Of a stretch of 64,000 bases of DNA, positions 23,245-34,751 are shown piece by piece. The notes beneath the pieces were generated by a model, which saw only the letters and a list, made by a program, of their open reading frames with translations, had not been told where the DNA came from and made no database searches. The DNA is from Chelydra serpentina (taxonomy: Eukaryota > Chordata > Testudines > Chelydridae): NCBI GenBank assembly GCA_037349315.1, contig JBAIAC010000004.1, positions 34,537,001 to 34,601,000 of the forward strand. The letters run 5' to 3'. The position numbers and the translations under genes were made by a program. Each line of letters opens with the position of its first letter. Within the stretch, counting starts at the first letter, position 1.

Positions 23245-26200
23245 TACAATACATTCAGTTGAAAGTGTTCCAATGAGCTCTAGTCTCATTGTTTCTTTTG
23301 ATTTACAAGAGTTATAGGGCCAGATTTTTCCTAATACTGAACCTTCCCCCACCACATTTGCACTCAGCACAGGAGTCAGGCTTAATCTGCTCCTTACACT
23401 CCTGGTGCATAAAGAAAATCTACAGTGGTGCTAGACTCCCCATGGAGACAGGGGCAAAATGAGACTGGGCAGCGCTTTGGCTGTCACGGGCAGGCTAGCC
23501 TGGTTAGGAATGTGCCTTGCAAAAGGTTGGGGCAGAGACCAGTCATGCCTTTGTTCCCCACAAACATCACACCTGCCTCAGCTCAATACTTCTAGGAACA
23601 GCTATCGTTGTGCATAGCCCTTTGTCCCCCAAATGCGGGTACTATATTAAAGACATAATCTTGTCCTTAATTTACTATACAATAATCTGAAGAGAAGTGC
23701 CAGTTTGTTTTCACTCCTATGAACCTATCCAGTGAATTAGCTTTCTTTTCACATCTGGGGCCCAGATACAGCACCCCAGTGGTGGACACATTAGGTATTA
23801 CCTAGGTAAGAGTAGACTTAACAAAGACCCTTACAGAGTACATATTATGACACTTATCACTGAACACTTCATGCTGTTCAGCTCTTGATCAGCTGAGTAC
23901 TTTCCCTGTTGTTAAATATCTGAAACAGTATCTTTACATCCATTGACTCCAGCATAAAGTAAAAATAGACTTTTTTCTTGGAGACCACTGGAACGTGCTA
24001 GCTCCCCATCTATTACACAAAGATAGCAATGAGTCTCTTGGTTGATGGAGAGACGATCACACTTCAGCATGCATAATTTAAATCATGTTTGAAAATGCAC
24101 AAGATGTCACTCCATTCTGCCATTAATAGCATAGAAATAACATATCTGTATTCCTTATTGTTAGATGATTTCACTATTTTCCAGTCACGCTTAGCTCACA
24201 CAAAAGAATAATTTCCCTGATTTAAAAAGGCAATTCTATATTACTTGTATGCACTAGAAATATTTTAGATACATAGTTAAACACAATGCAAGATGCAAGA
24301 TGTATTTTGAAATCTGTCTTATTTTTATCTCTAGTGACAAAGATTATCCTAGGATTTCTCTGTGTGCAGTGAAGGTAATTGAATATATCTGATCTCTACC
24401 TGAAGACACCATTTTCTTTAATAATTTCTAGTATTGTAGATGAGTAGTACATTTCTGAGACAAAGCTATTTAAGGTATTAATCACTTATATGTATCCCTG
24501 AAGAGCTTATATAGCTCTCTCAAACATTCTAAAAGATAATGTAGTTTGTGTGTTGTAACATAGCATCTTGTCTCCCCCTGGAATGGAGGATTTGCTATGG
24601 GCTATTGACCTGCAACTTAATTCAAAGAGGAAAGGGAATCACACTAACTGAATCCTAACACAGTCTAACAAAAAAAAAATCATTCTTATTAGCCTGTAGT
24701 GACCATCTTAGTTTTCTGTCTGGAACATTGAGGATATTTTTGCCTTTGATCTTTCTTTCCGATGTCACATTCCTGATGCCTCCAAGGCTTAATATCAACA
24801 ACTTTTTAAAAAGCCAGGTTGTATCATTTTCTAAGCGCCACTGCTGCTGAGGCCCGAAGTCATGCCTTGGCCTTTTCCATTATTGACGATTGCAATGCCT
24901 TCCATTTTTGATTTGCCAGTTACTAATCTCGGTTGACTACAACTGCAGGAAAGTTCTCCTGGGAGATGGCTAGCTTATATTAGTCAGTACATTATTCATA
25001 GGTTATAGTTTATACTCACTACACTGGACTGCAGCTAAAGATTCCATTGATTTTTAGAGATTTGAATGATACTCATACAGCATACATCTAGCTTCATGTT
25101 GCATTGCCTCTGCACACCTCTATGATCTCTCAGTGCTTTGTGTTTCTGAATGTGTCCTGAATGAGTGGCTAGAAATCTACTGATGCCATAATGCCATCTA
25201 CAGGTTAAAAAAAGCTACCAGTTTCTCTTGCCTGACCCTATTTCACAATTCCCCATAAGACCAAATCACACCAAAAGCAAAAACTAACAAAAACCCACAC
25301 CATAATTGTCAAGAAGGAGGAATAGCACAACAACTTTCATTTTAGTACTGCCAGTTCAGGACCTAGCTGCAAGTTCAGAAGTGGGTGAAAATAAAAATAG
25401 GTGAAAAAACTTAACTAACATCCCAGAACAGGGTTAGAAATTGGGTTCTGCTTCAGTTCCACAAATGAACAAATAATTGGGTGGCTGTGTGATAATACTA
25501 GTACTGATAGGCTGGAAGGTGTGAATGGCTGCAAGCAAGAGTATCTTTGATATACAGGCAATCGCTGATCCTGTTAAAATTGATGGGCATGCAGGTCACC
25601 CTCCATTCAGGCTAAATGGAAGAAGTAATTGAGCTCCTTTATGGAGCAAAACAACAAAATAGTTAGCTAAAACAACAAAAGCCACTTCCTAAGGTACTGG
25701 GCCACATAGGAAAGCTTGAGCAAGACTTCAGAATATGAGTGGTTTCCCTTGGTGGACTGATTTCAAATGCTGGTGCTAAGCACTGGTTTTGGTTGCAGCT
25801 GTGTTTGTATGGATTTAAGAGGTAGAAAGCAACCACAAAACAGGAGAAAGCCAGAGAAGCAGTTGTTAGCTGGGACGAGAGAGAGAGAGAGAGCGCTCCT
25901 TGGGGCACAGGATGAATTGGAAAGGCAGGAATGGAAACTGTGAGCAAAGGAATTGCCTATTTATTTCTACTCTGTTCATGGAAACTGCACGTTGCACACA
26001 TTTTCTGTAAATAGACTTCTTTGGTGCAGTCCTGTTTGGCTCATATCATCAATTTCTCCTATTACCAGAAACAACCCAACAAGACCCCACATATTGGCTA
26101 GTTGCTTGGCTCAAGAGGCAACAGCATTAAAGATGAAAATATGAGGGCGACGACATTGTAAAAACGATAATACTCTTTCCCTTCTTATAACTTTTCAAAA

Positions 26201-26550
26201 TGGACCAAACCTCTGTTATTGAAAGCTCTAATATATTACTCTTTGTTTCATCTGCTTCCTGCAGGACATATGAAACAATCCAGCATTAGTTGTCACAGTT
26301 ATGAGGCTAGCTCCACATCTGTCCCCTTTTTGGTCTGAGTGAAGCCATCTCAGGTGTTTGGCCTCTTGCCCTTACATGTCCCAGTGTGGTGTCTCACAAT
26401 TTTCACTTTTAGATCAAGATGGAAGTACACTACTCCACATACCTTCTTCCTGTCACTCTGCAGACCTGACTTGGGGCCGGGCTCTTGCATTTCCTCCTTT
26501 TGGGACACTGTCATCAGTGATACTACCCAACGGCCTTCTTGCAACAAAGT
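23245..26550. other. unannotated spacer
   Basis: No gene or repeat family recognised. A (GA)n run lies at 25877-25893. Short frames near 25663-26700 look random. Confidence 0.45.
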
Positions 26551-26944
26551 ATTTTTATTTAGTAGTTGGAAAGGACAGCACCAAGAAGGCAGAGATGTTT
26601 AATGCCTATTTTGCTTCACTTTTCACTAAAAAGACTAATTGTGACCATACACTTAACACAATTAATATTAACAACAAGCGAAAAGGAACACAACCAGAAT
26701 AAGGAAAGAACAGGCTAAAGAATATTTAGATAAGTTATATGTATTCAAGTCAACAGGTCCTGATGAAATTCACGTTCACCCTAGGAACTAGCTGCAGCAA
26801 TCTCTGAACCCTCAGTGATTATTCTGGAGAACTCAGAGAGGAGGAGTGAGCTCCCAGAGGAATGGAGAAGGTCAAACATAAAGAGGAACAAGAAGGACCT
26901 GGAAATTATAGACTAGTGAAGCTAACTTTGATACCTGGAAAGAT

Positions 26945-27453
26945 CACCTGGATCACCTGGATCGATCGGACTTCAGCTGTCATTAAGACTGCGCCGATCA
27001 CAACATGTCTGCCATTCTTCTCGCACTCTTGCCTTTCTTCTCCATGTTCGTCCGAAACGTTTAACGGTGTCATCTTCCCATCTTCTTGGAGGCCGACCGG
27101 GGGGTGGGGGGTCTTTTCTGTTCTCGCAGGTACCACTCAGCAATGATTGCGGTCCACCTGTTATCCGTGAGCCGTGCTGTGTGGCCCGCCCATCGCATCT
27201 TATTATGTTTGCTTTCCACGACAATATCTTTCACACTGCTGCGTTCTCTGATGATTTCATTTGGTATACGATCCAGAAGGGAGATTCCCAACATAGCTCG
27301 TTCCATTGCCCTTTCAGCTACCAACAGCCGTTGCTCTTCTCTCTTCGTCAGTGCCCACGTTTCACTGCCATACAGCATGGCTGGCAGCACTGCTGAATTG
27401 AAAATATTTTTACGTGTGGTCTTGTCAATTTTTCCTTTGAGGACGTCCTTGAC
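26945..27453 (-). mobile_element. RTE-clade LINE fragment inserted in CR1
   Basis: An 8-bp target duplication GGAAAGAT flanks it at 26937-26944 and 27454-27461, and joining the flanks restores the CR1 PGK..IIKQ frame. On the minus strand it encodes the region after the RT domain of RTE-like LINEs: VLPAMLYGSETWALTK, RAMERAMLGISL, then RWAGHTARL. A frameshift in a G-rich run near 27110 continues it as GRPPRRWEDDTVKRFGRTW. The 3' end (near 26945) carries two or three copies of an ATCACCTGG-type repeat, like the short repeated tails of RTE elements. Only the last 0.5 kb is present. Confidence 0.85.
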
Positions 27454-28199
27454 GGAAAGATACTGAAACAAATTATTAAACAATCTATTTGTAAACACCT
27501 AAAGGATAATAGGGTGACAAGTAATACCCAACATAGATTTGCAAGAACAAATCACACAAAACCAACCTATTGTCCTTCCTTTCAGGATTACTGGCCTAGT
27601 GGATAGGTGGGAAGCAGTAGACTTGATATACCTTGATTTTAGAAAGGCTTTTGACATACTCCTTCATGATATCCTCATAAGCAAACTAGGAAAATGTGGT
27701 CTAGATGAAATTACCTGCAGGGGATCTGTCCTGGGTCCGATGCTAATCACTATTTTTGGTAATTACTTGGATGATGGAGTGGACCGTATGCTTATAATGT
27801 TTGCCGATGCTATCAAGCTGGAAGGGATTGCAAGAACTTTGGAGGACAAGCTTAGAATTGAAAACGAGCGTGACAAATTAGAGACTTGGTCAGAAATTAA
27901 CTAGGTGAAATTAAATAAAGACAAGTGGAAAGTACTTCACTTAGGAAGGAAAAATCAAATGCACAACTACAAAATGGGGAATTGGTTAAGCAGTAGTACT
28001 GCCGAAAAAGGATCTGGGAGGATCATAAATTGAACATGAGGCAACAATGTGATGCAGTGGCAAAAAGGACTAATATTTTTTGCGTGTATTAACAGGGGTG
28101 TTGTAAGTAAGAAGTAGGAGGTAATTGTTCTGCTCTACTCAGCACTGGTGAGATCTCCCCTGGAGAATTGTCCAGTTTGGGGCACCACACCAGTGAGCA

Positions 28200-28461
28200 G
28201 GGCTAGATGATGACTGGCAGTAGCCACTGAATCAAGGTGGGTTTAGAGGGTTGGGGGTTCCCCTGGGAGGAGAGACCCAGAGTGAGGGGGTACTGCTGGG
28301 TGCAGAACCCTGAGGTAAAGAGGCACCGGGGTCTGGGAGGTACACGGGGCCAGCGGCAGGCGAGACACCGGCCTGGAGAGGGTGCTCCTTATGCTGGTAA
28401 AGAGCTAATTCCCAGATGATCAGCAGGAGGCGCTGCCGAGGAGAGTCTTCGCTTCGCTACA
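28200..28461. mobile_element. GC-rich insertion in CR1, possible LTR fragment
   Basis: A G-rich block (GGGTTGGGGGTTCCCCTGGGAGG, CAGCAGGAGGCGCTGCC, ending CGCTACA) replaces part of the CR1 sequence. The start TGATGACTGG and the end TACA would fit TG...CA LTR termini, but no target duplication is visible. It resembles an LTR 3' portion by composition only. Confidence 0.3.
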
Positions 28462-28871
28462 GGGAGGTTGTGGAATCCCTGTATTTGGAGGTTATTAACA
28501 ACAAGTTAGACAAATACCTGTCATTGGTGGTCTAGGTGTCCTTGGTCCCATCTCAGCTGGTGGTGGAGGGAAGTTGACTAGTTGACCTCTTGAGGTCCCT
28601 TCCATCCCTATATTGCTATGAACAAAGCATTATAAACAAACAGTTTATAGCGAAGGATAACATGAGATGATACTAAGTATGCAGGCAGGGAAGTTAAATA
28701 GGCTTTCCTCTTCAGTTACAGGTACAGAACAGATCCTTCTTACAGTCTCCTAGCAAGCCCCGCAGATCGTCCTGAATCTGTGGGTGTCTCAGACTGGTTC
28801 TCTGAGTCTGACCCACCCTGCTCAAAGCTAGAGCTATTAAGGCTATTCACTCTGGCATCATCTCTTAGCCC

Positions 28872-29166
28872 AGGGCTACACTGGGGGGGGGGGTGTCGAT
28901 CTACGATACGCAGCTTCAGCTACGTGAATAGCGTAGCTGAAGTCGGCGTATCGTTGATCGACTTACCTGGCCGTGAGGATGGCGGCGATTCGATCGCTGC
29001 CACACCCACATCAACTCCGCTTCTGCCTTTCGATGAGGTGGATTTCTGGAGCCGACAGGGAGCGCTTTCGGGGATCGATTAATCGCATCTAAACGAGACG
29101 CGAAAAATCGATCCCCGATAGATCGATTGCTACCCGCCGACCCGGCGGGTAGTGAAGACAAGCCCT
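28872..29166. mobile_element. GC-rich foldback DNA element ('TCTACACT' type)
   Basis: The left end is AGGGCTACACTGGGG and the right end, reversed, is AGGGCTTGTCTTCACTAC. Internally, GCTTCAGCTACG and CGTAGCTGAAG form a hairpin, as do ATCGATTAATCGCATC / GACGCGAAAAATCGAT and GGCGGGT / ACCCGCC. CpG content is far above the surroundings. No clear 8-bp duplication, so superfamily is unproven; hAT is likeliest by family resemblance. A G-run of eleven sits at 28883-28893. Confidence 0.6.
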
Positions 29167-29169
29167 TAA

Positions 29170-30125
29170 GGACTGTTAAATAGAAGCTGTTGGGGGCTTA
29201 GCAGAAAGGGCCTCTTACCATAAGTGGATATTTAACCCTATTGGGTCTGACTGGGTTAAATATCCATTCCATTATGCAGAAGCATCACACTCGTGACAGA
29301 TCCAGATGCAATACTAATAATTATTAAAGAATACACCTTTGTTTGTTACAGTCATACACTGACTAACTCAGGATTATTGACTCCTTTTTTGTCTCTCATC
29401 CCACAGACTATCAATACAAAGGGGAGATGTATCATTGCAAAAAAAGGAGGCACTCAACATCTTTTGCATGACACTACACACTTCAGTTAATAATAATTGT
29501 AGTTCTAGTGCTTCCTTTGCAATGGAATAAAAGATTTTTTAAATCAAGGTTTATATGTAAATTAAAGAAACAACCCCTCACACCTTCCAGGAAAAAAAGA
29601 TGGAATAAAGCTTGATACTAGGCAGCTGAGGTGAATTACATTTTCACAAAAGCTCCCCACTCTTCCAGTCCAAAATGTTGACAAGACTGTATTTTTCCCC
29701 TTTCATTACATAGATTTGTTAGCATGCAGCCATTATTTTACAATGTCTTGATGTTTTTCCTGAACTCTTTGAAGTAGCGAAGATTCTGCTATGTCAACAC
29801 TGCATTCTCCATATGCTTCCCTACCTGCATGTGGAGGAGAGGAGCTCAGCTATTCCTAATTAGCACAGCGTTGTTTCTGTTGCTTGTTCTGCTTTATTTT
29901 AAAGTATTTGTAGTAACTTGTTAGGCTTTAAAGAGCCTCTGTTGCTTGGATAGGGCCAAAAACTGTTGTGTGGAGGGCCATGCTCATGACATTCTAGTGC
30001 TGAGACTCCTGACCATATGCTGTTGGCGAGTCATAGATCATTGAGTAGGAGACATGTTGGTGCAATAGCTCCCTGCTGCTGCTGAATGGGAGCATCCTTA
30101 AAAGGCATCAGATCCATGCTGATGT
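29170..30125. other. unannotated spacer
   Basis: A short inverted pair GTTAAATATCCA / TGGATATTTAAC at 29224-29266 is the only structure seen. No gene recognised. Confidence 0.4.
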
Positions 30126-30127
30126 AG

Positions 30128-30296
30128 CTTCCATCAGGAGTATGGGCCAGGGGTTGTGAGTTCAATCCTTGAGGGGGCCACTTAGGGATCTGGGGCAAAA
30201 ATCTGTCAGGGGGCAGTACTTGGTCCTGCTAGTGAAGGCAGGGGACTGGACTCAATGACCTTTCAAGGTTCTTCCAGTTCTAGGAGACTGGCATAT
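30128..30296 (+). repeat. tRNA-derived SINE with CR1-like tail (turtle Pol III SINE type)
   Basis: A Pol III B-box-like GGTTGTGAGTTCAATCC is followed by GAGGGGGCCACTTAGGGATCTGGGGCAAAAATC, TTGGTCCTGCTAGTG and a 3' end GGACTGGACTCAATGACCTTTCAAGGTTC that matches CR1 3' ends. A tRNA-derived head joined to a CR1-type tail is the known design of turtle SINEs, moved in trans by CR1. The A-box part is degraded. This is one of the best clues to the organism. Confidence 0.75.
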
Positions 30297-30299
30297 CTC

Positions 30300-32755
30300 C
30301 ATTAATTTTTTTTAAAGTTAGGATAGGGGTATTCCTTTAAAAAAGCATCATGGTAGACTGCCACTTATGTGACTTATATCCAGCTGTGGGACAGCAGCTT
30401 GGGTTACACAGGAAAAGTCCTGGCAAGAGGAAGGATAAATTAGAAAACAGACTGATTGCTGTTGTTCACAAGAACGCACTTCTACTGATCAACATCTAAA
30501 TCTTGTGTATTTTGATTAAAATTGCACTGAACATTTAAATAAAGAGAGGGCTGTATTAAAACATACAGGGGATAAAATTCAGATGAGTACCTAAATCCAC
30601 CTTTAGGCACGTAAAAAGTGGCCTGATTTTTCAGAGGACTGCCACTCCTCCTCCACTGTCCCCTCCCTCCTGTGAAAACTCCTGTACGGGTACATCATGG
30701 AGTTAGGGCTCTGAGTCAATAGAAGGCAAGCATCAGCTCATCACCCCTTGAAATCCATGACTGGGGCAGAGATCATCTTTTTTGTTCTGTTTGCACAACC
30801 CCTAGCCCAGTGGAGTCTTTGTCCACAATTGGGGTTTCTACATGCTACTGCAATACATATGAATAATAATAATTAACTAAACTTAACACTGTCCATACTG
30901 TGATATCTCCCCTCCATGAGGATACCTGGGGTGGTGGGTAGTGCAGAGCTATTGGCAGCATGGCTTCTGAAAGATTTCATTCATTGGAGTCCTGCTGAAA
31001 GGTAATTTGTATTTCATGCTATAATGCATTTGTGCTAAAATAGAGGTTTGTCATTTAATTTCAGTTAATATCATACCACTCACAGTTTGCTTCTCTGTCA
31101 CCATTTTGTTCAAACACACACACAATTTTCTTGCTGGAAACATACACAAAATCAAATTTGTGACTCCTTTTTGTGAGCCAGCTTTTCTTGGAAAAGAGCC
31201 CATTTTTACTCAGTAAGTTCATCATATCTATCCTTTTTTTTGGTGACCAGTTTTTATTCTTAAGAAAATATAAATTTTCATAAGTTTTTCATTTTATTGT
31301 GACTATTACTTATCAAGTGTCTTCTCTTTGCTACTTCCTAGGAGTGCACTTTCAACCAAACGCTTGGAAGGAATGAGTTTAACTTGTGATGATGACTTCT
31401 GCCTCTGGACAACTGCTTAAATTTAAGCAACAGTAATTCCATTGACTTAAAGTTAAGCATGTGTTTAAGAGCTTTGCTGAATCAGGGACTTAAATTTCCT
31501 TCTTCTTACCACCTATTCTCTCATTTAACTTTGATTTTTTTCGTTATCTGTTTGTAGCTTCTTATAGGAGTTAGAGAAGACAGAATCTTCTGCTTTCAGA
31601 TCATGTTTTAGCGGGTTGTAACTTCTGTTTTGTGGCACATGCAAAAAACCCTGCAATAGCTGAGGAGTTGTACACTGGAGCTAGATGTGGCAGCTTTCAA
31701 AATATTCAAAGAGGTTTTGGAAAATTATTTGGTAATTAAAGCTATTACCCAAAGGTATTGATTTGGGCCAAGTATTGTGTCATTAACATTCAGCACTACT
31801 GCAATAGCACAAAAACAATCCTACAAAAACATAGGGAAAAGAGATACAAGGAGAGCAGTGATAAAAAGGACTCCTGCTGAGATTTCTCTCTTTTCCTCAT
31901 TCCTTGTGTCCTGGGAAGTATTTCAGATTTAACTTTAAAAATAGAGAGCTTATCTAACAGTAAATGTCAACCATGGACAACGTGTATTGATGTGTAGGCA
32001 AAAACAATGTTTTGACACAACTGCTCTAGTTTCTAATACATTAAATGGTTTTTCCTTTTATTCATGGCTTGACTACTTGTTCACATATCTCTTGTGCTGT
32101 GCATGTAGCCTTCTTCAGCTTTCTTTAGATCACAAATGTTTTCTAAACACAGTGTTAGAAAGTTATGCAGTAGTCTTTCTTTGATCTAAGAATCAAGGTA
32201 GCAGAGCAGTACTAGGTCAGTACTAATTATACATTTGATTAATATTTTTTTCCTGCAAAAGGAAGTGATTTAGAACAAGATCTAGCTTTCTGGTGGCAGG
32301 GAGTGACTTTTTACTTCATGTTGGTACAACACCTTCCATGACAGGGTCTTATCATGACTGATTTCTAGGCATTAATGTAACACAGCTGTTAAACTGGCAG
32401 ATTGTAGAACATTGTTTGAGAACTCCCCTTGTGCCACTCATGGTCTCAGCATTGTATTCCTCTCTCTATCCTTTTGGGGATGAGGCTGAGTTACTGAGAA
32501 GGTTCTGACAGGTAACTTTGGTGTTATCGGAGTTCCTCAGTGTCTTTGAGTCATACAGATTTTGTTTATTCCCCTCAGCCTTGTTGTTCTCCTCTGTATA
32601 GGACATGGAAAATGCATCCATCTTCCACTAGTTGATTGCACTCCTATCTGTGAGCAATGGTCAGATATCCTTGTCCCTAACAACTAATATCCATGAGTGT
32701 TTTTCAAGATATGTCTTCATCCCTTGATAGTGTTGACCATGACTTTTTTTATTAC
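30300..32755. other. unannotated spacer with one short palindrome
   Basis: Near 31423-31499, TTTAAGCAACAGTAATTCCATTGACTTAAAGTTAAGCATGTGTTTAAG and GCTGAATCAGGGAC match the short palindromic family seen at 38410. Otherwise nothing recognised. Confidence 0.4.
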
Positions 32756-32757
32756 AC

Positions 32758-32964
32758 TCAGGCTTTGTCTACACTACCGCGGTAATTTGACCTACGCTAT
32801 GCAACTCCAGGTACATGAATAACATAGCTGGAGTCGATGTACCTTAGGTCAAGTTACTGTGGGGTCTACACTCCCATTGACCTATTTTACATTCTTGTTA
32901 GGGGTAGAGTACAGGGGTCGACTGTAGGGCGATCTGCTGTCAATTTGGTGGGTCTTCACTAGAA
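32758..32964. mobile_element. truncated 'TCTACACT' DNA element
   Basis: Starts GGCTTTGTCTACACTACCGCGG and contains an inner inverted pair (TATGCAACTCCAGGTACATGAATA / CATAGCTGGAGTCGATGTACC) and GGGTCTTCACTAGA. The right terminal repeat is missing and an LTR begins immediately after, so it was probably cut by that LTR. Confidence 0.5.
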
Positions 32965-33421
32965 TGGTAAAGGCCCTTTTCCCTGTGAGCTGAAAAGAGG
33001 CTACCTCAGGTCAGCTAGGGACACCTGAGTCCAATTAAGAGTTGCCTGTGGACTTTAAAGAAAAAACCTCTTCTGGAGGAAGGAGGGACAAGCTGCATCA
33101 GGGTTAGTAGCAGCAGGGAGAAGCTTCTCCTTTTTGGAAAACTGTTCCTTCCCACAGGGGAAGTAACCATGCTAACAGATGGACACCCAGAAGCCAGCAA
33201 CACAAGGCAACACCCCACATAGGGGGCACAGAGAGGTATTCCCTTTTTGTGTTATGAATTTGTTTCTTTGGTTTGTCTGAAGAGTACTTCTTGGGCCTGC
33301 CCAGGGACCCACCTTGTAATGAAGAATAAACCCAAGTGAGGAATAAGAAATATCCAGTGTGGGATGGATTTACTCCAGCACCTCCCCCTCACTGCCAGAG
33401 GGGGAAGCACTGAGCCCGACA
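32965..33421 (+). mobile_element. probable solo LTR, copy 2
   Basis: Bounded by TGGTAAA and CCCGACA. It holds AATAAA (GAAGAATAAACCC near 33323), then CCAGTGTGGGATGGATTTACTCCAGCACC and GCCAGAGGGGGAAGCACTGAG. These downstream parts match the copy at 14634-14915. The U3-like 5' part (about 330 bp) is longer than in that copy. No internal retroviral genes and no target duplication were found. Confidence 0.5.
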
Positions 33422-33492
33422 AAGTGAATGAGATGCCTTGCTACCCTATGTCTATCTATCCAGGTAGTTATATGGCCTGCATCACCACAGTA

Positions 33493-33615
33493 TAGGGTGA
33501 CCAGATGTCCTGATTTTATAGGGACAGTCCTGATTTATGGGTCTTTTTCTTATATAGGCTCCTATTACCTCCCACCCCCATCCCGATTTTTCACACTTGC
33601 TGTTTGGTCACCCTA
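33493..33615. mobile_element. 123-bp hAT miniature element, copy 2
   Basis: Ends TAGGGTGACCAGATGTCC and (reverse complement) TAGGGTGACCAAACAGCAAG. Target duplication CCACAGTA / CCGCAGTA at 33485-33492 and 33616-33623 (7 of 8). Near-identical over its length to the element at 9400-9523. Confidence 0.85.
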
Positions 33616-33624
33616 CCGCAGTAG

Positions 33625-34560
33625 CCTTTCCAATCAAGACTGGATGCCTTTCTGGAACATGTGCTACAGTCAAACACAAGTCATTGGGCTGTTTTCTTGC
33701 TTTGTTTGACAATGGCAGAAGATGGTAAATGGGAGTGTCAAGTCCTAGCTGAAATTCAACTGTCCACAACTACTTCTCACCGTTGCTCCAGAAGGCAAGG
33801 TTCTCTGTGGCTGTCAGTTTGGGCACCACAACTTTTTGGTAAGAATCTAAAGCAAGAGTGTGTTCTAGAGCATACAGAACTGCACTAGGACTCAGAGTCC
33901 AAGTCTTCTATTCCTGGCTAAAGCCTCTGGCTTGCTGCATGACAACTATTTCAACCATTCCCACTAAAAGACTATATTTGTTTGAAAACTAAATATTGGA
34001 ATTTTGTAACAATTATGGTTAAATAATAATATGGCCATACATTGAACCATTTGTAAATTTTCCCTAATTTTGAAGGTTGACAAATGCTATACACAGAGTT
34101 GGGGGGGAAGGGATACTATTTTCACAAAAATTTAGTCTGTTTTGAGATCAAAACTTGAAGTTTTAGTGAAAGAAATTGTTAAAATCATGACTTTGCGCGG
34201 GGGGGTGGGGGAGGGGGAATTACCATCCTGTTCTGTGCATCTGCATGTCTTTCTTTCAGTGGGCAAAGGAAGCCAAAATACCAAAAGGCTATTCTCACAG
34301 TTCTTTAGGCCTCAATGAAAGGATTTAGCCTAGTAATTTAGGGGTCTGGTTTGAACTATTTCAACTACATAGGAGAAAATTTCAAATCCTAACAGTGTCA
34401 ATTCCATTCATCTAAAATAAATATATTTTTCTGTCTGTTGAAGAAAAAATCATTTTTGACATTCTGCTCACTCTGCTGGAGCATAGTACTATGCCTGTGG
34501 ACTATGTGGACTGCCACATTCCAGTCCTAGGATTGCTGGAATGATATTTGTGCATGAGTA
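33625..34560. other. unannotated spacer
   Basis: G-rich runs at 34100-34110 and 34198-34216 only. No gene or named repeat. Confidence 0.4.
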
Positions 34561-34575
34561 AACTGTGATCCTTAT

Positions 34576-34737
34576 AAAAAAAATGAGGAGTCCTTGTGGC
34601 ACCTTAGAGACTAACAAATTTATCTGGGCATAAGCTTTCAAAAGCTATGCCTAAATACATTTGTTAGTCTCTAAGGTGCCACAAGGACTCCTTGTTGTTT
34701 TTGCTGGTACAGACTAACACAGCTACTCCTCTGAAAC
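34576..34737 (+). mobile_element. Penelope-like element tail with inverted 5' copy (fold-back)
   Basis: Target duplication of 11-13 bp (CTGTGATCCTTAT at 34563-34575 and 34738-34750; ambiguous because of overlap with the element end). The right half is a PLE 3' end, with TTTGTTAGTCTCTAAGGTGCC and GTACAGACTAACACAGC. The left half (about 34586-34636) is a reverse-complement copy of the same region, giving a hairpin of about 50-bp arms that meet at the GAAAGCTTATGC part of the ribozyme-like core. Inverted 5' segments are known in Penelope insertions. Confidence 0.85.
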
Positions 34738-34751
34738 CTGTGATCCTTATG

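Larger units (their letters stand above)
26555..28625 (+). mobile_element. CR1 LINE, interrupted by an RTE LINE and a GC-rich block
   Basis: Three segments read in order as CR1 ORF2 and 3' end. The first (26555-26944) gives NAYFASLFT, then a block around GPGNYRLVKLTLIPGK. The second (27462-28194) gives KIIKQ, then YLDFRKAFDILLH and GSVLGPM, then the DD-type block. The third (28462-28625) is the CR1 3' end with GACCTCTTGAGGTCCCTTCCATCCC. Many stops. An RTE fragment splits segments one and two, and an unrelated GC-rich piece lies between two and three. Confidence 0.8.

Noticed and set aside
27067..27466. Plus-strand frames of 109 and 126 codons
   Set aside because: They are antisense to the RTE coding tail, which has clear motifs on the minus strand.
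30128..30190. Possible functional tRNA gene
   Set aside because: Only the B-box is convincing. The stem pairs of a cloverleaf cannot be formed, and the downstream body matches a SINE with a CR1-like tail.
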